Source: an uncultured Flavobacteriales bacterium | Lineage (GTDB): Bacteria; Bacteroidota; Bacteroidia; Flavobacteriales; CAJXXR01 | Assembly (NCBI GenBank): GCA_913063375.1 | Contig: CAJXXR010000010.1 | Location: 25,262-89,261, forward strand | Direction: 5' to 3' | DNA length: 64,000 nucleotides | In this document: positions 26,438-33,989 of the stretch, piece by piece | How positions within the stretch are numbered: the stretch's first letter is position 1 | Layout: each line of letters starts with the position of its first letter | Position numbers and translations under genes: made by a program | The notes under the pieces: generated by a model | What the model saw: the letters and a program-made list of their open reading frames with translations, nothing else | What the model was told of the DNA's origin: nothing | Databases searched by the model: none

Positions 26438-27517
26438 ATGAAAAGAGTAATTTTTAATATGCTTGGGCTACTTCTTTTTGGTGGTGTAGTGTATACAGGG
26501 TATTTTCTTTATGAGAAGAATCAAGAGCCTGAAGTAGTTTTTGAAACAACTCAAATTGAAAAAGGAAGTATCACAAAGAAAACAGTTGCTAATGGTACTG
26601 TTGTTCCAAGAAAAGAAATTGAGGTAAAACCACAAATATCTGGTATTATTGAAACTATTTTCGTGGAGGCTGGTGATAAGGTTAATATTGGCGATCATAT
26701 TGCGAAAATCAAGGTGATCCCTAATATAATGAGCTTGAACAATGCTGAAAACAGAGTCAGTGTTGCTCAAATCACCTTTGATGCTACTCAGCGTGATTAT
26801 GATAGAAATAAGAAATTGGTAGACAATGAAGTGATTTCATTTTCTGAATTTCAAAACTTCGAATCAAATTACCTAAAGGCACAGGAAGAATTGAGTCGGG
26901 CAAAAGCCAACCTTCAAATTGTGAAAGATGGTTCTTCTAAAAAGATGGGCAAGGTGAGTAATACACTTATAAAAGCTACTACTGCGGGAATGGTTTTGGA
27001 TATTCCAGTAAAAGAAGGAAACCAAGTTATTGAGTCCAATAATTTTAATGATGGATCTACCATTGCTGTAATTGCAGATATGCAGGATTTAATCTTTGAA
27101 GGAAAGATTGATGAAGCAGAAGTTGGTAAGTTGGCTTATGGAATGCCTTTATTAATTAGAATTGGAGCACTGCCAGGAGATACATTTAGGGCTGAGTTGA
27201 ATTATATATCTCCAAAAGGGAAGGTAGAAAATGGCGCTATACAGTTTGAAATTAAGGCGAATTTAAAAACGCCTAAAGATAAATTTATTCGGGCAGGATA
27301 TAGTGCGAATGCGGATATCGTATTGGATCAAAGAAAGAACATCTGGATGTTGAATGAAGCTGTTTTACAGTTCGACAAGGAGAAAAAGAGCTTCGTTGAG
27401 GTAGAAATTGATTCTCAAATTTTCGAAAAAAGATATGTGGAGCTAGGTTTATCCGATGCTCAAAATGTTGAAGTCCTATCTGGTTTGGAAGAAAAGGATA
27501 AGATTAAGAGACAATAA
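26438..27517 (+). CDS. Periplasmic adaptor (MacA/HlyD family)
   Basis: 359 residues. An N-terminal hydrophobic anchor (about 5-25) is followed by a biotinyl-lipoyl-like domain (VPRKEIEVKPQISGIIETIFVEAGDKVNIGDHIAKI), an alpha-hairpin (about 95-165, NRVSVAQITFDATQRDYDRNKKLVDNEV), the returning lipoyl half (TTAGMVLDIPVKEGNQV) and beta-barrel/membrane-proximal domains. This is the adaptor layout of tripartite pumps. With the three preceding genes it makes a MacAB-like exporter; no TolC-type gene is in the cluster, so the outer-membrane channel must be encoded elsewhere. A terminator follows. Confidence 0.93.
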   Translation: MKRVIFNMLGLLLFGGVVYTGYFLYEKNQEPEVVFETTQIEKGSITKKTVANGTVVPRKEIEVKPQISGIIETIFVEAGDKVNIGDHIAKIKVIPNIMSLNNAENRVSVAQITFDATQRDYDRNKKLVDNEVISFSEFQNFESNYLKAQEELSRAKANLQIVKDGSSKKMGKVSNTLIKATTAGMVLDIPVKEGNQVIESNNFNDGSTIAVIADMQDLIFEGKIDEAEVGKLAYGMPLLIRIGALPGDTFRAELNYISPKGKVENGAIQFEIKANLKTPKDKFIRAGYSANADIVLDQRKNIWMLNEAVLQFDKEKKSFVEVEIDSQIFEKRYVELGLSDAQNVEVLSGLEEKDKIKRQ

Positions 27518-27539
27518 AAGCCCTTGTCAATATGGGTGA

Positions 27540-27577
27540 AAAAGGCCAATTCTTGTATAAGGAATTGGCCTTTTTTT
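27540..27577 (+). terminator. Intrinsic terminator of the exporter operon
   Basis: GGCCAATTCC-like arms (GGCCAATTCTT and AAGGAATTGGCC, 27544-27570) form the stem, followed by T7. Confidence 0.9.
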
Positions 27578-27661
27578 CGTTCTTATACCTAATACTGTTT
27601 AAATATTAAGATTGTTCACCTTTGGATAGTATAATAGCCTTTATTTATTCAGTGAATAAAT

Positions 27662-27669
27662 TATCTTTG
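27662..27669 (+). promoter_or_regulatory. -7 box for the glutaminyl cyclase gene
   Basis: TATCTTTG with T for A at no position of the TAnnTTTG consensus: an exact match 19 bases before the TTG start. A short inverted repeat (TTTATTCA/TGAATAAA) lies directly upstream. Confidence 0.6.
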
Positions 27670-27687
27670 CGAAAACCATTTTGAATT

Positions 27688-28764
27688 TTGAAAAAAATAG
27701 TCTCTTACTGCCTGGGCCTAGCCCTACTTATTTCTGGAATTTCTTGCGATTTGGAAACTTCACCGAAGTCCTCCCGAAAAGTCAAGAAAGGTGTATTCTG
27801 GAAGAGCCCAAATTCTACGGATGTTTATATTACGGGTAAATCTATTAAATTAGAAATCGCTGATCGTCAAGATAAACAGATTGATTCGGTAGTCTATTTT
27901 GCAGGTACAAAAAAACTAGGTGTTCAGGTTGGTACCCAAGGAATCGATTGGGATACAAAGGGTGAAAAGCTTGGACGTAGACAGGTTGTAGCAAAGGTGT
28001 ATCAAAATGGACGTTTGAAAAAAATGTCGGGAAAATTGAACCTGATGTCTGGTAATACACCTATATTTTATGATTATACGGTTGTAAATAAATACCCACA
28101 CTCTACCACGGCTTATACACAAGGCTTGGAGTTCGATGGAGATGTATTATACGAAAGTACTGGTCAGTATGGTCATTCAAGTATTCGCAAGGTATCTCTA
28201 ACGACTGGAGAGGTTTTGAAAGAGCATAAGTTGTCGTTAAACAGATTTGGAGAAGGTTTAACTATTTTTGATGATAAATTAATCCAATTGACCTGGAGAT
28301 CCGTAATGGGTTATGTATACGATAAGGATAGCTTCGACTATATTCGTTCATTCCCTTATGGAAAGAGTAAAGAAGGCTGGGGATTATGTAATGATGGGAA
28401 GTATCTATATAAAAGTGATGGTTCTCATAAGATATACAAATTAGATCCGGTGACATTTGAGGAGTTGGATAATATCCAGATAACAAGTAATAAAAGTGTT
28501 TTTACTCAAATCAATGAATTGGAGTGGGTAAATGGTGAAATATGGGCCAATGTATATACCAGCAACTTTATTCTTAGGATAGAGCCAAACACAGGGGAGG
28601 TTCTAGGAATTATCCAGTTGGGTGGATTGCTAACGGATAAAGAAGCAAATGATAAAAATGTAGACTATCTAAATGGGATTGCCTATCATAAAGCTTCTGA
28701 TAAAATATATGTTACAGGGAAGAACTGGCCAAGTATGTTTGAAATCAAATTAGCCGAGCGATGA
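27688..28764 (+). CDS. Glutaminyl-peptide cyclotransferase (plant-type), lipoprotein
   Basis: 358 residues starting at TTG 27688; a TGA at 27682 in frame rules out a longer form. The N terminus MKKIVSYCLGLALLISGISC is a lipoprotein signal with the lipobox ISGISC. From about residue 130 the five-bladed propeller of the PF05096 glutaminyl cyclase family is visible (YPHSTTAYTQGLEFDGDVLYESTGQYGHSSIRKVSLTTGEV, EGWGLCNDGKYLYKSDGS, NELEWVNGEIWANVYTSNFILRIEPNTGEVLG, YLNGIAYHKASDKIYVTGKNWP). It converts N-terminal Gln of exported proteins to pyroglutamate. An extra N-terminal domain of about 100 residues precedes the propeller. It overlaps the next start by four bases. Confidence 0.9.
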   Translation: MKKIVSYCLGLALLISGISCDLETSPKSSRKVKKGVFWKSPNSTDVYITGKSIKLEIADRQDKQIDSVVYFAGTKKLGVQVGTQGIDWDTKGEKLGRRQVVAKVYQNGRLKKMSGKLNLMSGNTPIFYDYTVVNKYPHSTTAYTQGLEFDGDVLYESTGQYGHSSIRKVSLTTGEVLKEHKLSLNRFGEGLTIFDDKLIQLTWRSVMGYVYDKDSFDYIRSFPYGKSKEGWGLCNDGKYLYKSDGSHKIYKLDPVTFEELDNIQITSNKSVFTQINELEWVNGEIWANVYTSNFILRIEPNTGEVLGIIQLGGLLTDKEANDKNVDYLNGIAYHKASDKIYVTGKNWPSMFEIKLAER

Positions 28765-29342
28765 TTCTAGACGATGCATATTGGCAAGCAAGGTGGGAAG
28801 CCGAAAATACTCCTTGGGATATTGGTCATGCTTCACCAGCGATTGTAGATTTTGTTAAGGCTAATATTGCCAAAGATGCAAAAATATTGATTCCTGGCTG
28901 TGGGAATGCTTATGAAGCTGAAGCACTATTGAATCTTGGTTATGAAAATGTCCACATTATAGATCTTTCCAAAACGGCATTAGCGCTATTTATAGATCGA
29001 GTTCCCCATTTTCCGATGGCACATATTCATTGTGGTGATTTCTTTGAAATGAAGGATTCATTTGATGTAATCATTGAACAAACATTTTTTTGTGCCTTGG
29101 AGCCAACTTTGCGGAATGCTTATGCGCAAAAGGTATATGAATTATTAAAGTCAGAAGGTATTTTAACGGGATTGCTTTTTAATATTCCATTAAATGCTGA
29201 TAAACCTCCCTTTGGAGGCGATATAGAGGCATATAAGCTGATTTTTGATACATTATTTACGCTTGTAGAAATAGAGACTTGTGCCACTTCTATTAAGCCG
29301 AGATTAGGGAATGAATTGTATATTCATTTTCAAAAGAAATAA
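28761..29342 (+). CDS. TPMT-family SAM-dependent methyltransferase
   Basis: 193 residues. The start YWQARWEAENTPWDIGHASPAIVDFV is the thiopurine-methyltransferase family signature, followed by SAM motif I ILIPGCGNAYEAEALLNLGY, motif II HIIDLSKTAL and motif III CGDFFEMKDSFDVIIEQTFFCAL. Bacterial members methylate sulfur, selenium, tellurium or halide compounds and other small thiols; the substrate cannot be predicted. Its ATG overlaps the stop of the glutaminyl cyclase gene, so the two share a transcript, though no metabolic link is obvious. Confidence 0.9.
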   Translation: MILDDAYWQARWEAENTPWDIGHASPAIVDFVKANIAKDAKILIPGCGNAYEAEALLNLGYENVHIIDLSKTALALFIDRVPHFPMAHIHCGDFFEMKDSFDVIIEQTFFCALEPTLRNAYAQKVYELLKSEGILTGLLFNIPLNADKPPFGGDIEAYKLIFDTLFTLVEIETCATSIKPRLGNELYIHFQKK

Positions 29343-29431
29343 AGTGTTATTAAGACATTTGGAATTACTTTAATCGATGAAGGCAATTCCATTTTATCTA
29401 TTATTTTTACTAAACAAAGAGTATAGGTAGT

Positions 29432-29938
29432 ATGAAAAAGAATGAGACAGTTATATTAAATGCTAATCAGATTGAAAATAAGATCAATCGTATTGCATGG
29501 CAATTGTTTGAAGATAATAGCAATGAAGAAGAAATAATCTTGGCTGGTATAAATGGGAATGGCTTTATGCTTGCTCAAAAATTGGCTTCGGTTCTATCTG
29601 AAATTTCTAGTATTAAGGTTTGTTTAACTGAAATTCTTATCAATAAAGAAGAACCTTTTGATCATGCTATTTCTATTGGTTTAGATCAAAAGGAATATCA
29701 AGATAAGGTGATTATCCTAGTGGATGATGTGTTGAATTCAGGAATGACCATGATTTACGGTTTAAAGCACTTCTTGAATGCATCTTTGAAAAAGATAAAT
29801 ACCGTTGCTTTGATTGATAGGAACCATAATAGATTCCCAATTAAGGCGGATTATGTAGGGACTAGATTGTCTACAAGTATTCTGGAGCATGTCACAGTTG
29901 TTTTTGATGGCGAAAGAACCATGGCTCTCTTGAGTTAA
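29432..29938 (+). CDS. PyrR-like phosphoribosyltransferase
   Basis: 168 residues with a type I PRTase fold. The PRPP-binding loop is VIILVDDVLNSGMTMIYGL (about residues 89-107); GINGNGFMLAQKLASVL near the N terminus is the pyrophosphate loop region. ILEHVTVVFDGERTMALL closes the domain. Length and motifs match PyrR/hypoxanthine-type proteins. Without the surrounding pyr genes a role as uracil phosphoribosyltransferase or regulator is only a possibility. The gene has its own 89-base upstream region. Confidence 0.85.
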   Translation: MKKNETVILNANQIENKINRIAWQLFEDNSNEEEIILAGINGNGFMLAQKLASVLSEISSIKVCLTEILINKEEPFDHAISIGLDQKEYQDKVIILVDDVLNSGMTMIYGLKHFLNASLKKINTVALIDRNHNRFPIKADYVGTRLSTSILEHVTVVFDGERTMALLS

Positions 29939-30057
29939 TCAGGTTTGGAGAAATTGAAAATTCGTTTTGCAAATATTGCTTTGGGGATTCGTTCTTGTGC
30001 TTCCATTAATTCAACATATTTTGGAAAGGATAGAAAGGAATAATTGTCCTTATTGCT
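29935..30057 (-). pseudogene. Protein-like minus-strand frame, possible gene remnant
   Basis: Forty sense codons are open between a TAA (30060-30058) and the TAA at 29937-29935, which overlaps the phosphoribosyltransferase stop. The translation has a coding-like composition (FPKYVELMEAQERIPKAIFA, then basic residues) but only one ATG (30006), close to the end. No start codon precedes it, so it may be the degraded C terminus of a lost gene or a 23-residue peptide gene. I do not recognise the family. Confidence 0.3.
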
Positions 30058-30318
30058 TTAAATAAGAAATAAAATCAGGGGTTAAATAACCGATAATTTA
30101 CCTGTTAGCATATTTCTTACTATAAAAGATAAAATTAATTAGTCTAGAGTTACTCAGATTAAGATAAATTTGTACCTTTGTGCCGTTCTTAATTGAATGT
30201 GAGACAAGAGAAAGAAGCATATAGATAGTATCCCTAAGTTTATTGGGATATATTTTTAACAAATACTTGCTGCTGGTTTGAAAAAGTCATAGCTTTGCAG
30301 CTCGAAAAATTATTAAAG
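30058..30318 (+). promoter_or_regulatory. Promoter and structured leader of the rpmG operon
   Basis: TACCTTTG (30173-30180) is an exact -7 box. The transcript would start near 30187, leaving a leader of about 130 bases. It contains TATCCC/GGGATA (30229-30250) followed by TATTTTTA, which looks like a weak terminator, and a second pair GCTGC/GCAGC (30269-30301) just before rpmG. A regulatory leader, perhaps autoregulatory, is possible. No rpmB is encoded here. Confidence 0.5.
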
Positions 30319-30501
30319 ATGGCTAAGAAAGGTAATCGAGTTCAGGTTATTTTAGAGTGTACCGAACATAAGGCTAGTGGACAGCCAGGTACTTCTAGAT
30401 ATATTACGACAAAAAATAGGAAAAATACTCCAGACAGAATGGAGATTAAAAAATACAATCCTATTTTAAGAAAGCAAACTGTACATCGCGAGATAAAATA
30501 A
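30319..30501 (+). CDS. rpmG: 50S ribosomal protein L33
   Basis: 60 residues from ATG 30319, giving [18 protein letters not shown], the standard Bacteroidota L33 start; an earlier in-frame TTG adds eight unrelated residues. [35 protein letters not shown] is the family core. The zinc-binding Cys pairs of some L33 forms are absent (only one Cys), so this is the C-minus type. Followed after eight bases by the DUF4295 gene. The usual upstream partner rpmB (L28) is missing. Confidence 0.96.
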   Translation: MAKKGNRVQVILECTEHKASGQPGTSRYITTKNRKNTPDRMEIKKYNPILRKQTVHREIK

Positions 30502-30509
30502 TTTAGGTC

Positions 30510-30662
30510 ATGGCAAAGAAAACCGTTGCAACACTACAGAAGAAGGGAGCAAAAGATTATACCAAAGCAGTAAAAATGGTAAAATCTGAAAAAACAGGAG
30601 CGTATGTTTTTGTTGAAGAAATGCTAATCAAAAGTGAAGTTAGTGATTTTATGAAGAAATAA
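30510..30662 (+). CDS. DUF4295 family small protein
   Basis: 50 residues, ATG 30510 to TAA 30662. MAKKTVATLQKKGAKDYTKA is the N terminus and VEEMLIKSEVSDFMKK the C terminus; it is strongly basic in the first half. DUF4295 genes are a Bacteroidota feature, almost always between rpmG and ftsY as here, which suggests a ribosome-associated or translation-linked role; the function is not established to my knowledge. It is followed by a strong terminator, so rpmG and this gene form a bicistron. Confidence 0.93.
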   Translation: MAKKTVATLQKKGAKDYTKAVKMVKSEKTGAYVFVEEMLIKSEVSDFMKK

Positions 30663-30691
30663 TTCATCACTAATTACCCTTAAAAATATTT

Positions 30692-30724
30692 AAGCTTCGT
30701 CCAATTTGGTACGAAGCTTTTTTT
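30692..30724 (+). terminator. Intrinsic terminator of the rpmG-DUF4295 unit
   Basis: AAGCTTCGT and ACGAAGCTT form the stem with the loop CCAATTTGGT, followed by a T-run. Confidence 0.9.
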
Positions 30725-30741
30725 GTTGGTACCAATGTAAT

Positions 30742-30788
30742 GTTTAATTTTAGGAACATTAAACGGAATCCAATTAGTGGTATTTTTG
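30742..30788 (+). promoter_or_regulatory. ftsY promoter with inverted repeat
   Basis: TATTTTTG (30781-30788) matches the -7 consensus exactly. GTTTAAT (30742-30748) and ATTAAAC (30758-30764) form a seven-base inverted repeat upstream of it. Confidence 0.55.
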
Positions 30789-30838
30789 TGCCACTAAGTA
30801 TTGCACAGTTAGATGTGCTTTAAATTGATATAAATACT

Positions 30839-31792
30839 ATGGGAATATTTGGCTTTTTCTCCAAGGATAAAAAGAAATCCTTAGACTCAGGTTTAGAAAA
30901 AACAAAACAAAGTATGTTTTCTAAACTGACACGTGCAGTAGTAGGTAAATCTACAGTGGATGAGGATGTATTAGATGAGCTGGAAGAAGTATTAATTAGT
31001 TCCGATGTAGGAGTAAATGCTACGCTTAAGATTATTGAAAAAATTGAAGAGCGAGTGGCTAATGATAAGTATGTTGGAACTTCTGAATTGAAAAAGATTC
31101 TTCGTGAAGAGATAGCCTCTCTTATGGATGAATCCAATACTGGAGATGAAAGTGAATTTGTTTTTCCTGCAAAAAAGGTGCCTCATGTCATTATGGTGAT
31201 AGGGGTAAATGGTGTAGGGAAAACAACTACAATTGGGAAATTAGCCTACCAATTTAAAAAACAAGGTAAAAAGGTAATGTTAGGAGCTTCCGATACCTTT
31301 CGTGCTGCTGCCATAGATCAATTGGAAGTTTGGGCTGAGAGAGTTGGCGTAGAAATTGTACGTCAAAATATGGGTTCAGACCCTGCGTCTGTGGCATTTG
31401 ATACCTTGCAAAAAGCGATCGCTCAGGATGTAGATCTTGTTATTATTGATACCGCAGGTAGATTACACAATAAGGTTAATTTGATGAGCGAGCTAGCTAA
31501 GATCAAGCGAGTGATGCAAAAACTAATTCCAGATGCACCGAATGAGGTATTGTTAGTTTTGGATGCTTCAACTGGTCAAAATGCTATTGAACAAGCAAGA
31601 CAATTCTCAAAAGTTACCGATGTGAATGCTTTAGCATTGACAAAGTTAGATGGTACTGCCAAAGGTGGTGTTGTAATTGGAATAGCTGATGAGTTTAAAA
31701 TTCCTGTTAAATATATAGGTGTTGGTGAAGGACTGGATGATTTACAGGTCTTCAATAAACACGAATTCGTAGATTCCCTTTTTAAAGATTAA
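30839..31792 (+). CDS. ftsY: Signal recognition particle receptor FtsY
   Basis: 317 residues, the short form without a long acidic A domain. The N domain (about 15-90) is followed by the NG GTPase: G1 GVNGVGKTTTIGKLA, DTFRAAAIDQLEVWAERV, G3 DTAGRLHNKVNLMSEL, G4 TKLDGTAKGG and the closing GVGEGLDDLQVFNKHEFVDSLF. It docks ribosome-SRP complexes at the membrane for co-translational insertion. It has its own promoter after the terminator of the rpmG unit and is the conserved neighbour of DUF4295. Confidence 0.97.
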   Translation: MGIFGFFSKDKKKSLDSGLEKTKQSMFSKLTRAVVGKSTVDEDVLDELEEVLISSDVGVNATLKIIEKIEERVANDKYVGTSELKKILREEIASLMDESNTGDESEFVFPAKKVPHVIMVIGVNGVGKTTTIGKLAYQFKKQGKKVMLGASDTFRAAAIDQLEVWAERVGVEIVRQNMGSDPASVAFDTLQKAIAQDVDLVIIDTAGRLHNKVNLMSELAKIKRVMQKLIPDAPNEVLLVLDASTGQNAIEQARQFSKVTDVNALALTKLDGTAKGGVVIGIADEFKIPVKYIGVGEGLDDLQVFNKHEFVDSLFKD

Positions 31793-31846
31793 GAATATTG
31801 CTTTTGGCAATTTGAATTCCTCCTTCTGATTAATTATTATAATTAT

Positions 31847-33937
31847 ATGAAAAAATTACTAGTTGGCTTTTTAGTAAGTCTTTCTGCTTTTGCTCAAAAT
31901 GGATATTGGCAACAAGCGGTTGATTATAAAATGGACATTCATCTGGATGTTGACAATAATCAATATTCAGGAAAGCAAGAATTGGCTTATACCAATAACT
32001 CTCCAGAAACTATAAAGAAGGTATATTACCATTTATATTTCAATGCTTTCCAACCGGGAAGTATGATGGATACTAGATCTAGAACTATTCAAGATCCGGA
32101 TGGAAGAGTTGGGGATAAAATATTTCATCTTTCAAATCAAGAGAAGGGATATATAGAGCCTATTGAGATTATGCAAGATGGTATAAGTCTTTCGTATGAA
32201 ATTGTAGGTACAGTGATGGAAGTAGAATTGGCAAAATCATTGTTGCCAGGAAAAACCACAACTATTAAAATGAACTATAAGGCACAAGTGCCAGTTCAAA
32301 TTAGAAGAAGTGGTAGAGATAACGCGCAAGGAATAGAATTCACGATGACTCAGTGGTATCCAAAAATGGCTGAATATGATGAAGAGGGATGGCATTTGGA
32401 TCAGTATATAGGTAGAGAGTTCCATGGTGTTTGGGGTAATTTTGATGTCTGTATGACCTTGGATAGTAAATACATTGTTGGTGGATCAGGTGTTTTACAA
32501 AACCCTGAAGAGATAAAGGAAGCCAAGCATGGTTATCTACACTATAACGGAAAGGTTCAGCCAAACAGATACACTAAAAATGAAAGTAAAAATACATGGC
32601 ACTTTGTAGCAAATAATGTGCATGATTTTGCATGGGCTGCAGATCCAGATTATACACATAAGACCGTTACATTAGAAGATGGTCGTCAACTTCATTTCTT
32701 GTACCAAGAAAAGGATAATAAGGATGGAGAATGGGAAAAATTGCAAGTTAAAATGCCTGCTATTTTCTTAGGAGCAAATGAATTATTTGGCTTATATCCA
32801 TATTCTCAATATAGCTTTATACAAGGTGGAGATGGAGGAATGGAATACCCTATGTGTACCATGGTAAAAGGTGGGAGTATTGGAACAGCTATCCATGAAA
32901 TGATGCATTCTTGGTATCAAGGTATGTTGGCAACTAATGAAGCTAAATACGAATGGATGGATGAAGGTTTCACCGTATGGGCTAGTGAAGAATTGGAAGA
33001 GAAATTCCTGAAAAAGGAGGATAAAGTAGCCCATAGTGGTTCTTATAGAAATTATGATTTTTTAGTTCATTCCGACTTGGAAGAGGAGCCAATTTGTAAT
33101 CATGCTGATACTTATCATTCTAATACCGTCTATGGAATTTCAGCCTATTCAAAAGGAGATATCTTTTTACAACAACTTTCTGATATTATAGGGAAGAAAA
33201 AGTTAATGGATGTCCTTAAGCGATACTATGATGTTTGGGCATTTAAACATCCAAATCCTGAGCGTTTTATCCGTATTGCTGAGCAGGAATCAGGAGTTCA
33301 ATTGGATTGGTACCTAATGCAATGGACAAAAACCATTAAGCATATCGATTATGAAATAGCAGAGGTAAAAGAGGACAACGGTACTGGTTATGTCAAAATC
33401 GATCGAAATGGGCAGATGAGTATGCCGGTTGAAATGGAGGTTGAAATGAAGGACGGAAGAAAAGTAATGTATTATTTACCACTTTATTCTATGTATGGGA
33501 GAAAGCAGCTTTTCCCACTTGAATATGAACAAGTAAACGTAATCCCTGTACCTTGGACAGATCCTTATTCTATAGTTCGAATAAATGAAGCATTGAAAGA
33601 TGTTAAGGCTATTCGATTAAATCCTTCAGACTTACATGCAGATGTAAATAAAATCAATGATTATATGATTCTTCCTACAGATATGGATTGGAAGAATAAT
33701 GTACTGAAGAGAATTATTACGGAGAAAAAAGTCAAAAGGAAAAAGCCAGCTAAAAAGACTAAGGCTCAGAAAAAAGAGGAAAAGATGGCTCTTCGGAAAC
33801 AAACCGAAATCGAAAAATATAAATTCGGGAACCTTGAACGAAAGAAGCTTCGTGCTGAAAGGAAGTTGAAAGCAAAGGAAAGAAAAACGTATATAAAGAA
33901 AGAAGTTTCTTTTGTACAAGTAAGTAAAGTACAGTAG
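31847..33937 (+). CDS. Secreted M1-family metallopeptidase with basic C-terminal tail
   Basis: 696 residues. A signal peptide (1-17, SAFAQ) and the beta-sandwich N domain are followed by the gluzincin core: HEMMHSWYQ (about residue 349, HExxH) and the downstream Glu in EWMDEGFTVWASEEL. GGMEYPMCTM just before it is the exopeptidase motif. The peptidase ends near residue 600; after that come about 75 residues dominated by Lys, Arg and Glu (KKVKRKKPAKKTKAQKKEEK and more), which look like a helical basic tail. It probably works in the periplasm or at the cell surface on peptides. The tail is unusual. A palindromic terminator follows. Confidence 0.92.
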   Translation: MKKLLVGFLVSLSAFAQNGYWQQAVDYKMDIHLDVDNNQYSGKQELAYTNNSPETIKKVYYHLYFNAFQPGSMMDTRSRTIQDPDGRVGDKIFHLSNQEKGYIEPIEIMQDGISLSYEIVGTVMEVELAKSLLPGKTTTIKMNYKAQVPVQIRRSGRDNAQGIEFTMTQWYPKMAEYDEEGWHLDQYIGREFHGVWGNFDVCMTLDSKYIVGGSGVLQNPEEIKEAKHGYLHYNGKVQPNRYTKNESKNTWHFVANNVHDFAWAADPDYTHKTVTLEDGRQLHFLYQEKDNKDGEWEKLQVKMPAIFLGANELFGLYPYSQYSFIQGGDGGMEYPMCTMVKGGSIGTAIHEMMHSWYQGMLATNEAKYEWMDEGFTVWASEELEEKFLKKEDKVAHSGSYRNYDFLVHSDLEEEPICNHADTYHSNTVYGISAYSKGDIFLQQLSDIIGKKKLMDVLKRYYDVWAFKHPNPERFIRIAEQESGVQLDWYLMQWTKTIKHIDYEIAEVKEDNGTGYVKIDRNGQMSMPVEMEVEMKDGRKVMYYLPLYSMYGRKQLFPLEYEQVNVIPVPWTDPYSIVRINEALKDVKAIRLNPSDLHADVNKINDYMILPTDMDWKNNVLKRIITEKKVKRKKPAKKTKAQKKEEKMALRKQTEIEKYKFGNLERKKLRAERKLKAKERKTYIKKEVSFVQVSKVQ

Positions 33938-33958
33938 ATCTCAATTCTATACATGTAT

Positions 33959-33986
33959 AAAAGGGCACTCATGAGTGCCCTTTTTG
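33959..33986. terminator. Bidirectional palindromic terminator
   Basis: GGGCACTCATGAGTGCCC is a perfect palindrome with flanking A and T runs, between the convergent M1 peptidase and asnA genes. Confidence 0.92.
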
Positions 33987-33989
33987 TAT

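Noticed and set aside
30187..30318. Leader peptide in the rpmG leader
   Set aside because: A short frame from TTG or GTG exists but has no biased codon content and no alternative pairing with the downstream stems, unlike the asnA leader.
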